64,000 nucleotides of DNA from Polynucleobacter antarcticus (lineage in GTDB: Bacteria > Pseudomonadota > Gammaproteobacteria > Burkholderiales > Burkholderiaceae). The notes below the pieces were generated by a model, which saw nothing but the letters and a program-made list of their open reading frames with translations, was not told the DNA's origin and did no database searches. The DNA is taken from positions 2,090,413 through 2,154,412 of the forward strand of contig NZ_CP028941.1 of NCBI RefSeq assembly GCF_013307245.1, given 5' to 3'. Both the position numbers and the translations under genes were made by a program. This document shows, in pieces, positions 30,284 through 38,634 of this stretch (its first letter is position 1; the number at the start of each line of letters is the position of its first letter).

Positions 30284-31132
30284 TCATTCAGGTGCGCGAC
30301 GAGCGAGTACTTTAAGGGCAGGATCATTATTTAATAGACCACGTATTTCTGAGCCATGAACTTGCCCTGTGAATACATATTTTGTATTTAAGTACGTGAA
30401 CTCATAGGTCAAATCTATACCGTTAATTTTGCCTTCTTCAAAATAGATGGGGCGTTTGTCAGTAACTTCAATGTTGCCATCAAAAAATTGCTTCTTTTGT
30501 ACTATGTTTAATCTTGTACCTTCGCCACTGGGTAAGCCTGTCACCATCCAATTGCCGTCGATAGCTGCTGGAACTACCCAGTAATACATCATCTCCCCAG
30601 TCGATATTTGACGCTCTTGATCGGGTATCCATGATTCAATTGGAAAAGTATTAGAAACCACTCGTGTACCAGGCCTCATCTTGAGGATCTTGGGCATCAG
30701 TTTAATGTTCAGATTTTCACCAAGATAAAGTGTTAAGACCGTCGCTTGCGAAAAGTCTTCAATAAAAATATCGCCCTGTTTAAAAGTAACGAGAGCTTGA
30801 ACATTTTCACGCACTGCGTTGCGTTGTGAAAGGGCTACCAAATCAGGGTTATATTCAATACCCATAGCATGAGCTCTGTATTTTTTAGCAGCCTCAATTG
30901 GAATGACACCGTCTCCTGATCCCAGATCATAGAGAAGATCTTTTGAGCTCAGCTTTGTCATGACGAACATTTGATGTGCCATCTCCACCTGAGTGGGGAT
31001 CCACATTACATCTTTACCTTGAGTCGCTCTTTGAAGCTCAAAGCGATCATCTCCATAATTTGTAGATGCGCAGCCAACAAGAAATAGGGCACATACCAAT
31101 AGTGCTGCTCTTATGAGTGTGTGTATTTTCAT
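30284..31132 (-). CDS. Predicted lipoprotein with a methyltransferase domain
   Basis: This 282-residue protein has a signal peptide with a lipobox (LVGC, Cys22). A class I SAM-type methyltransferase core follows: LLYDLGSGDGVIPIEAA, GIEYNPD, then VLTLYL. A C-terminal beta-rich part of about 80 residues (KRPIYFEEGKING onwards) completes it. Methyltransferase activity would need SAM, which is cytoplasmic, so the predicted export is puzzling. The substrate is unknown. Confidence 0.75.
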   Translation of the reverse strand: MKIHTLIRAALLVCALFLVGCASTNYGDDRFELQRATQGKDVMWIPTQVEMAHQMFVMTKLSSKDLLYDLGSGDGVIPIEAAKKYRAHAMGIEYNPDLVALSQRNAVRENVQALVTFKQGDIFIEDFSQATVLTLYLGENLNIKLMPKILKMRPGTRVVSNTFPIESWIPDQERQISTGEMMYYWVVPAAIDGNWMVTGLPSGEGTRLNIVQKKQFFDGNIEVTDKRPIYFEEGKINGIDLTYEFTYLNTKYVFTGQVHGSEIRGLLNNDPALKVLARRAPE

Positions 31133-31165
31133 TAGACTACTTTCTCATCAAATAAACTTGAGGAA

Positions 31166-31513
31166 CTACATCAATAATTGATGAAAATCCTCGCCAGAGT
31201 AAAAGCAAGCATGACCAAAAAATATGGTTGCCAACATACTTTTTGTAAGCAAGAATCCCATTACTGCCGCAATTCCACCAAAAAACTGGGGTGAATATAG
31301 GTTGAGCTCAAATACCTGGGAAGTAGTCTGCTTCATAAAAATAAGCTCTGGAAGAACAATGGCTATCAATGCTGCAGTAGGGGCGTAGCGCAAGAATTCA
31401 TGAACGGATTCTGATATATGAAATTTTGACCCTGCCAACAAAAAGAAGCCACGCGTTATGAGCGTTACTAACATCAAACCAAAAAAAGAAATCCATAACT
31501 CGACTGTACTCAT
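31166..31513 (-). CDS. AzlD-family membrane protein
   Basis: This 115-residue protein has four hydrophobic helices and the family segment TRGFFLLAG followed by FLRYAPTAALIAIVLPEL. AzlD works with AzlC in export of branched-chain amino acids. The ATG overlaps the upstream azlC-type gene stop by 4 nt. Confidence 0.85.
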   Translation of the reverse strand: MSTVELWISFFGLMLVTLITRGFFLLAGSKFHISESVHEFLRYAPTAALIAIVLPELIFMKQTTSQVFELNLYSPQFFGGIAAVMGFLLTKSMLATIFFGHACFYSGEDFHQLLM

Positions 31514-32220
31514 GTATATCTCTTCTTCTGAATTTTATCCATCAGCATAGCGGCTAGCACTCCGGAAACTACTGAAAAAATAATAGTTAGGCGATAAGGG
31601 AAATTCACTGTGAGCATACAGGTAATAGCGGCTGCCACTGCAGATACAAGCGCAGTTTTATTTTTAATGGTGGGAACAATAAGCGCAATTAATGCCAAGG
31701 TACCGGCAAAGCCAATACCCCAAGAGCTGGGTATGTAAGCGCCAAAAGAGATAGCAAGCACTACCCCCACAATCCAAATACTCCAGTTGCTTATTGCTAA
31801 ACCTAAGAAATAAAAAAGCTCGTAGGTTGATTTTTTATCTGAGCTAGCTGAAGGAAACTTTTGTAGAAAATTCGCAAAAGTCATATCTGTATTCAAGTAT
31901 CCAATGATAGTTTTTTGAAAAAATGAATACCGCTTAAAGTGGGGTTGAATGGCAGCGCTAAATATCAAAAATCGTGAATTCACAATGAAGGCTGTGAGCC
32001 ATATAGTCCAGTAGGGAAAATCTCCATTAATTAGTGGCATGACTGCTAATTGTGCAGATCCAGCATAAACCAAGATGTTAAAGGAAAAGGTTTCCAATGA
32101 ATTTAATCCAGCACTGATTAAGGCAATATTCGTCACAATAGACCACGCTAGTATTGCTAGTGCGGGCTCGCGCATGGACTTAACACCTTCGAGAAAGTGC
32201 GGGTTTTTAAAAAACTTCAA
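31510..32220 (-). CDS. AzlC-family branched-chain amino acid exporter subunit
   Basis: This 236-residue integral membrane protein has the AzlC segments YAGSAQLAVMPLI, VNSRFLIFSAAIQPHF and a C-terminal pair of helices. TTG 32220 starts it; an alternative is ATG 32175. It forms a pair with the overlapping AzlD gene. It marks the left border of the accessory region. Confidence 0.85.
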   Translation of the reverse strand: MKFFKNPHFLEGVKSMREPALAILAWSIVTNIALISAGLNSLETFSFNILVYAGSAQLAVMPLINGDFPYWTIWLTAFIVNSRFLIFSAAIQPHFKRYSFFQKTIIGYLNTDMTFANFLQKFPSASSDKKSTYELFYFLGLAISNWSIWIVGVVLAISFGAYIPSSWGIGFAGTLALIALIVPTIKNKTALVSAVAAAITCMLTVNFPYRLTIIFSVVSGVLAAMLMDKIQKKRYT

Positions 32221-32273
32221 GTGGCTTAAATGCTTTTCTATTCAAATATAAATTCACATTAAACATTATTACA

Positions 32274-32483
32274 CTAGAACTTTCCCGCTCCAGCATGAGG
32301 GAAATAAAAATAAGTTGCTTTACATTGCTTAATAAAGATTGTTTGGTTCTTAGCAGCCCAGTATGGTTGCGAAAGAACATCTGCCAAGGCTGATTCTTTA
32401 ATGGCAAGAGGTACGCCAACTTCTCCCATAAAAAACATGATGAGCCTCCCTAACTCTGCCCTATTTTTTCCAAAAATTGCCAT
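32274..32483 (-). other. Unexplained 69-codon open frame, possible gene remnant
   Basis: A minus-strand frame encodes VGVPLAIKESALADVLSQPY then WAAKNQTIFIKQCK. This vaguely recalls the C-terminus of extracellular sugar-binding proteins, but too weakly for a call. No ribosome-binding site is convincing. It may be the tail of a deleted transporter gene. Confidence 0.25.
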
Positions 32484-32694
32484 TAATTCACTAATTCAAA
32501 TGGCACCTCTTTGTTTCAGAATCAGCTCACTAACATTCTTATTTAGATCAGAGGATGCACAGATAGATGCGGACCTAGTCGCATCTCAAATTTGAGAATA
32601 GTAAACTCAAGATTTTGACTAAGGTATGGCGGTAATTTTTGTCCATCCCTCGAGTTTCTGGCGCCCTAAATAGTATCAAATAGATGCCAAGTTA

Positions 32695-32847
32695 CTAACC
32701 GCCGCCAGTACAGGCAGGATTTTTATCTTGCCAAGAAACATTTGGAGAGCAGTTAATGCCAATGGTAGATGGTGCGGAAGATCCAGCACAGCTAACTAGA
32801 ACAAGTAGCGTAGCCAACGATACAGTGGTTACAAAACGTCCTAATTA
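32695..32847 (-). pseudogene. Small lipoprotein gene with lost start codon
   Basis: Reading the minus strand from CGT at 32838 gives RFVTTVSLATLLVLVSCAG, then a short mature part containing NCSPNVSWQD and ending GGG-stop. This is a lipoprotein signal peptide with lipobox LVSC. A ribosome-binding site (AAGG, about 32846-32849) precedes it, but where an ATG should stand the sequence is AATTAGGACG with an in-frame TAA. The only in-frame start, TTG after VS, leaves a signal peptide too short to work. Confidence 0.55.
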
Positions 32848-32963
32848 CCTTCTATTTAGTCTATAGGTTTACAAAGAACATCACAAAAACACTAGCACCT
32901 AAAGCAGGATCCAACGTCTTGATGCACGGATAAACAGTTTGCGGGAAACCATTTATCCGCTGG

Positions 32964-33004
32964 GCCTTAGTGGAAGAGCCCTATGTAAAACATGTACCAA
33001 CTAT
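32964..33004. repeat. Degenerate copy of tRNA-Phe downstream flank
   Basis: The sequence around GAAGAGCCCTATGTAAAACA resembles GAAAAGCCCTGTGTAAACCA at 39706-39725, beside tRNA-Phe. Similarity extends about 41 bp with around eight differences. It is the left-most of the scattered copies. Confidence 0.55.
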
Positions 33005-33026
33005 AGGTGCATAAGACATAGCTTGG

Positions 33027-33509
33027 TTAGTCTGGCTTCGCACATTCATCGGGCTTGATTTGGTCGGGGCTCTTTTGCCCAAGATACACACCAATTAATT
33101 TTACTGGCTGAGTGCCAACGGCCTTACCTAAATGGCACCAATTAATAGCCTCAATAAAAGATGTTCCAGCCTTAATAGTGCGCTTGCCCTTGCTTCCATA
33201 ATCAACTTCAAGGACTCCAGATATTACATATGCAAAAAGAGGAACTGAATGTTTATGTAAGCTTGTTTGCCTACCTACGGGAATTTCAATCTCATAAGCT
33301 TTAATTAACGGCTCACCAACAGGATAGGAAAAGTTTTGACCTAGAATTGTCTTTGGTGATTCAGCGATGGCGATCACGCTAGCATTGATGTCCTCATAGA
33401 CTACCTTTCCGTCTTCGTAAGTAGCTGACATTACTGCAGGGGCATTGACTAGTAGCATTACAACAGCTAAGTATTTGGACGTATTTAAAAGTTTTTTGAT
33501 ACTATTCAT
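33027..33509 (-). CDS. Secreted cupin-domain protein
   Basis: This 160-residue protein has an N-terminal signal peptide (hydrophobic about residues 13-28, ending VMSAT). A single cupin barrel follows, with LHKHSVPLFAYVISGVLEV (motif 1 His residues) and GTSFIEAINWCH (motif 2). It is probably a periplasmic metal-binding cupin; substrate unknown. Two cysteines (NWCHLG, DECAKP) could bond. Confidence 0.75.
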   Translation of the reverse strand: MNSIKKLLNTSKYLAVVMLLVNAPAVMSATYEDGKVVYEDINASVIAIAESPKTILGQNFSYPVGEPLIKAYEIEIPVGRQTSLHKHSVPLFAYVISGVLEVDYGSKGKRTIKAGTSFIEAINWCHLGKAVGTQPVKLIGVYLGQKSPDQIKPDECAKPD

Positions 33510-33926
33510 ATTTTCCTTTTCGGCATAATAAATTCAATTACAAAATGTAATTTTGAAAAATGCGGACTAAATTCTTGATAAGCTAATGGTGCTCAATTTT
33601 TTAGTAATGTTTATAAAAGACAGAAATTAGCCATCAACATAATAGCTAACATCACCCCTAGCAATTCTATGCCATTTTAAAAAGTAATCTCCTCATTTTT
33701 AACCTAAGCTAAAAGTAGAAGCTAGTGCTGAAATGACCTCCTCACATATTTTTAATGAAGTTACTGGCCGAGCCCATTATGGCGAAAAGGGGAGTCAATA
33801 CAGACGTACATGGCATTGCAGGGAGCGAGGCTAACAGCCCTAGCATTAGTCGTCTAGAGCCTGAGCGCAGAAGCTTGAACCACGCAGTCATTCATGCTGA
33901 CATTATTTAAGACGAACTAAAACTGT
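33510..33926. other. Intergenic stretch without a recognisable gene
   Basis: This 417-bp A/T-rich stretch shows no supported open frame, RNA or repeat. The first 40 bp upstream of the cupin gene probably hold its promoter. Confidence 0.5.
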
Positions 33927-34301
33927 TTAATTCTTGCAGGGCCACTTTTTTATCATTGCATCGAAAGCCAGGGAAGCAAAAGCCTCCTTCATGCGATCTG
34001 GCTGAGTTGCAACATAGTCACTCACTACTTTAGCTCGTTCTTGCACATTGACAGTTTTCGGTATGCAGATTTTTTTATCATAATGAGCATTATCTTCAAC
34101 GCCTAAAATAATCCCAATACAAAGTCCTTGATTAAATCCCTCTGTCTTTCCACTTGCTACCTCACTGCATATCGAATTGAGAGTAGCGGTTGTTAAATCA
34201 GGTATGCTATTCATATTGGAACTTCCAAATGACCAGGTTGAGCTGAAGAAGAGCCAAGCAATCAGAATGTTTGGAACTTGACTACTTATTTTTATATACA
34301 T
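33927..34301 (-). CDS. Rap1a/Tai-family protein
   Basis: This 124-residue exported protein has an N-terminal signal segment (NILIAWLFFSSTWSFG). The domain has the Rap1a/Tai pattern: a helix with cysteines (NSICSEV, GLCIGIILG), then KICIPKTVNVQERAKVVSDY and a final KKWPCKN, with four cysteines that can pair. Family members include immunity proteins against type VI amidase effectors, but many are stand-alone housekeeping proteins. No effector gene is adjacent. Confidence 0.65.
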   Translation of the reverse strand: MYIKISSQVPNILIAWLFFSSTWSFGSSNMNSIPDLTTATLNSICSEVASGKTEGFNQGLCIGIILGVEDNAHYDKKICIPKTVNVQERAKVVSDYVATQPDRMKEAFASLAFDAMIKKWPCKN

Positions 34302-34359
34302 ATAAATAGTTTAATTGAGTATTTTTTCATTCTATGTCCGTCAGAAGAGAAAAAAGCCA

Positions 34360-34427
34360 GGCCAAAAGAAAATAGCCCAACAAGTAGGCTATTTAAAGTT
34401 CTTGGTGGCCCAGGGCAGAATCGACCA
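34360..34427. repeat. Copy A of tRNA-Phe terminator plus 3' end
   Basis: The sequence CCAAAAGAAAATAGCCCAAC, the hairpin arm and TTCTTGGTGGCCCAGGGCAG match 39741-39806 (terminator and T-arm/acceptor end of tRNA-Phe) with few differences. It breaks off after GAATCGACC, so no full tRNA is present. It lies just downstream of the broken hydrolase gene. Confidence 0.85.
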
Positions 34428-34447
34428 GGGCCCGAGGATGTCTGACT

Positions 34448-35538
34448 TTAGTTCAACTTAATATAAGTCTGTGGAGCATCAAGACTAATGTACTTAATGT
34501 CTTTGGAATTCATGTCCATTCTTTTTAAGTCAAATTCTTGAACATTGGTATTGCCAAACATTTTTATAAAGTATTTCATATTCTTAATATCACTAACAAC
34601 TGACCACTCAGTGATCTCCACTCCACCAACACCACCACCATAGGAGTTTGTGGCAGGTAGCTGAATCGCCCCGGGCGGGATGTCAAAGCTTCCTAAAATA
34701 TGCCATGCTGTATTAGTTTGTTGTTCTGAAGATAAGTTTTTAGGGGCAGATTTTGAAAGAAAGAGAGCCCTAATAAAGCGGCTTGGGCTTAAGTAGTCAC
34801 CAGGCAATCCATGTAAACCACTTCCTGAACTTGGCGGAATATATGAAGCACCATTGATAACTAATGGATCTTTTTCTACTGGAGTGAGGTTTGCATAGTT
34901 ACCAATATTGGCTAAATGAAATGAAAAGGCAGGATCATTGGTCATCACATGCGTTGGATTGTCAGTGATGACTAACTGGCCTTTAATGTATTCAATTGCA
35001 ATACTTTTACCCCCCGCATCATGTAATGTCATATGAAGAGGAGCGGCTATATTGTGATATTGAGGAATAGTGGAGCGATTAACCTTAATAGCCCTGAAGC
35101 CAGTCTTCACTTCATCAACAGTAGCAAAGTTAGTTAAGGCATAGATCAGCATTTGCGCTGAAGCAATACTATTTCCAGAATCGCCGGGAGCTACGACCTG
35201 AAAGTCTGCTGTATTAGGAGCATTTAATAGGCCGCCTACTAGACCTTTTTCATTCATACCATCAACTAAGAATGGCAACCCAAGCACATTCAAACCAGCC
35301 ACAGCGTATTTTGTAGTCCAATTCTTGCCGGTACCTGGCTTTCCATCCACTCCGACTCCTGACATCTTCAAGCTTCTGGGCACTAGAGTTAATTGGGACT
35401 TTAGTGGAAGACCAAACTCCATCGTGCGGCCATAGACAAACCACCATCGTTGCCAGATAGAAGGAAGCTAGTACAAGCATTTGCCAAAGGAGCAAAGCCA
35501 AGAGATGTCGCAATGAGCATACTCAGTAGTTTTTTCAT
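34448..35538 (-). pseudogene. Frameshifted choloylglycine hydrolase/penicillin V acylase-family gene
   Basis: The minus strand has a well-formed start at ATG 35538 with AAGGA upstream. It reads MKKLLSMLIATSLGFAPLAN, then ACTSFLLSGNDGG: a signal peptide followed by the N-terminal nucleophile Cys typical of the linear-amide C-N hydrolases. At about 35436-35442 the frame is lost by one base, and the rest of the enzyme (MEFGLPLKSQ to YIKLN, 324 codons from 35422) continues in another frame. Restoring one base would join them as ...VYGRTMEFG. It is either a recent pseudogene or a sequencing error. Confidence 0.8.
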
Positions 35539-35660
35539 AGGTCCTTATGTTTTCAAAAAATTGAATATATGTGAAATATACCTTACCTAAATATCGCTTT
35601 AAATGACATGCGCAGATGAGGGGTGTTTGACTGACCCAAAAATTGTGGAAGTCTAACTAT

Positions 35661-36194
35661 CTAACCATTTGAGAACTCAGGATTAATCGTCTGAAATAGG
35701 CTAAGTATTAAGATTAATACAAATGCTACAAGGCTAAATCCATTGATAAGCCAAGGTCTCTTCTTGATTGATGGACAATCTATTAGCCCGACAATAACCA
35801 GCACAACGGTCAGTAAAGCTAACTGGGATAGATTAATTAAAATCAATGTGGCGATATTCCAAAAACCCGTAGTTCCTGGTACAAGATTTTAATGGACGAT
35901 ATATTGCTCTCTGCCGCCCCCAAAAACCCCAACCAAAAATGTTCCCACCCAGTTAGCCCAAAGCGATACATATAAAGTGAGGGTTGCTATTTTTTTGGAG
36001 AAAGCAGGTAGCGATAGCTGGGGCCACATCCAAGCAAAGGCAAAAAATACTAGGGCTTGTACTGCTCCAATGAGATGCGCCTGTAGCAATCCAATTTGAG
36101 CTGCCGCATAAGGAGAGTAAATGGGCGCTAAAAGCCCACATAGAAACATCACCAGGCCGGAGACTAAGAATTTTTTCTCAAATTGAAAGTTCAT
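35661..36194 (-). pseudogene. Membrane protein gene split by an in-frame stop (HabA-like)
   Basis: Two minus-strand frames, 35889-36194 (101 codons) and 35661-35846 (61 codons), are in the same phase. They are joined by a readable 14-codon linker (NLVPGTTGFWNIAT) interrupted only by one TAA at 35889-35891. Together they make a four-helix membrane protein of about 177 residues. LLQAHLIGAVQALVFFAFAW and WANWVGTFLVGVFGGGREQ resemble hydroxylaminobenzene mutase-type proteins. The family call is tentative. Confidence 0.6.
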
Positions 36195-36313
36195 ACATCT
36201 CCAAAAAAAATCAGATTAACTTTAACGTGCACTTTTTAATTGCCAATACTGATAGCTCCAGCAATATGCTATTTTTATAATCATTCGTTATATGTGGAGT
36301 TACTTGTACTACC

Positions 36314-36350
36314 CACAAAATAAAACACCGCAGATTTGCCTCTACGGTGC
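36314..36350 (-). terminator. Rho-independent terminator after the lipase gene
   Basis: On the minus strand GCACCG (36345-36350) pairs with CGGTG (36326-36330) and is followed by TTTTATTTT. It lies about 45 bp past the lipase stop. Confidence 0.65.
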
Positions 36351-36360
36351 TTTACGATAC

Positions 36361-36412
36361 TTCTTGCTAGCTCAGGACAGAATCGACCGAGGCCCTAGAA
36401 TATCTGACTTGA
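36361..36412. repeat. Degenerate tRNA-Phe 3'-end-like copy inside lipase 3' end
   Basis: Aligns without gaps over 52 bp to 34399-34450 with about ten differences (TTCTTGCTAGCTCAGGACAG versus TTCTTGGTGGCCCAGGGCAG). The lipase stop codon and last codons lie inside it. Confidence 0.6.
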
Positions 36413-37717
36413 TTTCAAGCTCTTAGGGCAACCATTAAGAACGGGCTTGCCAGCAATGCGATCTTTTACCCATTGAAGATACATCGGACCAGAAACCCCA
36501 GGAGTTGCGAAATGCGTTTGCTCCCCAGGCAATTGGATACGCTCGATATTACTTCCCATGGCACACATTTGTTTTTGATAAAGTTCGTGCATGATCGGAG
36601 GAACCGCCGTATCTTTCGTGCCCCAATAGATTATTACTGGCGCAACCGGCTTAACGGGCAAAACGCTGCCATCAATAAGGGCTTTTACCCAGGCCATGGT
36701 ATTGGCTGGCTTATCACTTAGGAGCGCTTTGAACTGATTGCCATAGGTGTAATTTAGGGTATCTGCAGTCACATGCATACATTTGTTAGTGAGCACTTGA
36801 TCAATCACTTTTGAGCCCTGATCTGTAAACATATCACTGAGCTTCAGATTGGGGTAAGCCACTTGCGTCCCCCACATAGTCATCGCAAAATGGGAGAAGT
36901 TAAATACGTTATCGGAAAATAACTGAATGAGTCCATTAATGGCTTTATCGGCAGAGGCCTGATCTTTATTAGCATTCTGAATCATTACCCCAGCATCATC
37001 AGGAGCCAATGCAACAAATCCTAGCACCTGCAAATCATCAGTCACGGCACCCTTCTGATTAAGGTAATCTCCCAAGCTGGCAGCGGCAATCGTTGCCCCG
37101 CCACCTTGTGACCAACCATAGAAAATAGTGCGTTTACTGGCCCCAGTGTCTTTTATGGAAATTGCTGCGCGCGCTGAGTTAATTAAATCGCGGCCATTGG
37201 TTCCAGCTACAGCATATTGATGCTTACCGCCGCCGCCCAATCCTTGATAGTCAGTTGCTACAACAACATAGCCTTCCTTAATAAACTCCTCTAGGTTTGG
37301 AATGCCGTAATCCGTCCACGAATTACCGCCTACCAAGAAATACTGATTTAATGGAGCTGCAGGATTAAGCACTTGGGACGGTCCACAATTTTGTGCTGTT
37401 CCCGTTGTTCCATGCGCCCATGCCATTACCGGTCTCCCCTCAGATGGCGCCTTAGCAATAGGAGCAACAATTAGCCCCGTTGAAATTGTTTTTCTGTTGC
37501 TGACATCTGAAGAGATATAGGCAATGCGCCATGCTTGAGCACCGGGTACATTGGTCTTAATAGACTCTTTTTTAATCACTTGGCCAAGCTGTCCCTCTGC
37601 TTTTAGTTTGGTAACGGCTTCATAAAAAGGGGGTATTGCTGGATCTGCTAAGGTAGGAAAAGAAACCCCACTAAAAATAATGGCAGTAATGAATGCTAGT
37701 TGAAATTGAAAAGTCAT
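36395..37717 (-). CDS. Secreted lipase-family alpha/beta hydrolase
   Basis: This protein of about 440 residues has a signal peptide ending PTLAD and an alpha/beta-hydrolase domain of the secretory lipase type. The nucleophile Ser is in GWSQGG (near residue 205), with Asp in GTKDTAVPP and His in EQTHFATPG. It is likely exported and acts on esters. ATG 37717 gives MTFQFQLAF; ATG 37729 adds four residues. The last codons (QIF-stop) lie within a degenerate repeat, so the original C-terminus may have been replaced. Confidence 0.8.
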   Translation of the reverse strand: MTFQFQLAFITAIIFSGVSFPTLADPAIPPFYEAVTKLKAEGQLGQVIKKESIKTNVPGAQAWRIAYISSDVSNRKTISTGLIVAPIAKAPSEGRPVMAWAHGTTGTAQNCGPSQVLNPAAPLNQYFLVGGNSWTDYGIPNLEEFIKEGYVVVATDYQGLGGGGKHQYAVAGTNGRDLINSARAAISIKDTGASKRTIFYGWSQGGGATIAAASLGDYLNQKGAVTDDLQVLGFVALAPDDAGVMIQNANKDQASADKAINGLIQLFSDNVFNFSHFAMTMWGTQVAYPNLKLSDMFTDQGSKVIDQVLTNKCMHVTADTLNYTYGNQFKALLSDKPANTMAWVKALIDGSVLPVKPVAPVIIYWGTKDTAVPPIMHELYQKQMCAMGSNIERIQLPGEQTHFATPGVSGPMYLQWVKDRIAGKPVLNGCPKSLKSSQIF

Positions 37718-37783
37718 TGAGGTCCTCAAATAAAGCTTATGTATTAATTATAATAATACGAGGCATTCATAATGGTATAGGTT

Positions 37784-37820
37784 GTCGTTTAAAACGATAT
37801 TTCTAGCGAAGACTATAGCT
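37784..37820. repeat. Palindrome-bearing repeat, copy at 37.8 kb
   Basis: TGTCGTTTAAAACGATA followed by TTCTAGCGAAGACT matches TGTCGTTTTAAACGACA and CCTAGCGAAGGCT at 39595-39630. The 8-bp arms flank a single centre base, with one mismatch here. Confidence 0.65.
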
Positions 37821-37903
37821 TGGTGGCATCTGCAGGGTGCCAAGCATGAACATAGTGACATCCGCTAGACAGCGAGTGGATTACCGCAAATCAACTTGAT
37901 CTA

Positions 37904-37971
37904 GCCCAAAAGAAAATAGCCCAACGAGTGGGCTATTCAAAGTTCTTGGTGGCCCGGGGCAGAATCCACCA
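37904..37971. repeat. Copy B of tRNA-Phe terminator plus 3' end
   Basis: CCCAAAAGAAAATAGCCCAA, the hairpin and TTCTTGGTGGCCCGGGGCAG are nearly identical to 39740-39800 beside tRNA-Phe. It ends at GAATCCACC, so only the acceptor and part of the T-arm are present. Confidence 0.88.
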
Positions 37972-37994
37972 GGCTCTAGAATGCCTAAATCTAT

Positions 37995-38135
37995 CTACTG
38001 AGTTAAGCTCGGCGCTGCCCCACTAACAATCAAATAGAAGAGGTATCCCCATCCCAGTACCAAAATGAGCCCTATCAAATATTGGGGGAAGTGAATTGCT
38101 TGCTCAGGAAAGCCCTGTTTTTTGCCGCTCACCAT
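37995..38135 (-). CDS. 46-residue single-pass membrane protein
   Basis: A short minus-strand frame starts at ATG 38135, inside the 3' end of the cytochrome b gene (32-nt overlap, different frame), and reads MVSGKKQGFP then a hydrophobic helix (YLIGLILVLGWGYLFYLIV) and a short polar tail ending at TAG 37995. AAGAG lies just upstream. The clean membrane helix and tight overlap suggest translational coupling with the cytochrome operon. It could be a small subunit, but no family was recognised. Confidence 0.5.
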   Translation of the reverse strand: MVSGKKQGFPEQAIHFPQYLIGLILVLGWGYLFYLIVSGAAPSLTQ

Positions 38136-38634
38136 TGCTCTTACTAGGTTCTCTTTTTGGAAGCAAACTCATCATAACTGCGGCGACAACGTGAATGATT
38201 ACGAATGCTAAGGCTAGGCTCGAAATGGCTTCGTGCGCCCCGCTCATGAAATCCCCAAGAAACTCTTTAACACTCAAGTAGCCTGTGAGTCCAATTAAGA
38301 GAATAAGGAACATTAGTCCAACCATCACCATGCCTCCCACCGGGTTGTGTCCAGGAGTGTCATGCTGATGACCGCTCAATAAAACCTTAAGGTGCCCAAT
38401 CATGTCTTTGGGGCCTTTAATGAACTGAGAAAAGCGAGCGTATCTCGTTCCAATGACGCCCCAGACTATACGAAACAATACTAGCGCACAGGCAGAATAG
38501 CCAAATGCATAGTGAATCATTTGTAGGCGCTCGCTTTCCGAAGTCAGCCAGGCTCCAGAAAAACAAATCACTAAGAGCCAATGAAAAACGCGAGTGGGCG
38601 CATCCCACACTAAGATACTTTGCTTATTATTCAT
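38104..38634 (-). CDS. Cytochrome b561-type membrane haem protein
   Basis: This 176-residue protein has four membrane helices and histidines placed for two b haems: RVFHWLL (His18), QMIHYAFG (His41), GAHEAIS (near 133) and VIIHVVAAV (near 147). Such cytochromes pass electrons between quinol and periplasmic cytochromes c. It overlaps the diheme cytochrome gene by 4 nt and is the third gene of the cytochrome operon. Confidence 0.82.
   Translation of the reverse strand: MNNKQSILVWDAPTRVFHWLLVICFSGAWLTSESERLQMIHYAFGYSACALVLFRIVWGVIGTRYARFSQFIKGPKDMIGHLKVLLSGHQHDTPGHNPVGGMVMVGLMFLILLIGLTGYLSVKEFLGDFMSGAHEAISSLALAFVIIHVVAAVMMSLLPKREPSKSNGERQKTGLS

Larger units (their letters stand above)
32484..33026. 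other. Gene-poor stretch with remnants
   Basis: This 540-bp stretch has no intact gene. It contains the start-less small lipoprotein remnant (32695-32847) and a copy of sequence also found beside tRNA-Phe (32964-33004). The rest shows nothing I can name. Confidence 0.6.

Noticed and set aside
35262..35513. 83-codon minus-strand frame at the start of the hydrolase pseudogene
   Set aside because: Its leucine-rich start is an out-of-phase reading of the signal-peptide region; the correct frame from 35538 gives a proper signal peptide.
34358..37971. Integron attC-like reading of the repeated hairpins (GCCCAAC resembles an attC core)
   Set aside because: No matching GTTRRRY partner follows, and the hairpin is fully explained as the tRNA-Phe terminator. 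No integron integrase is present.
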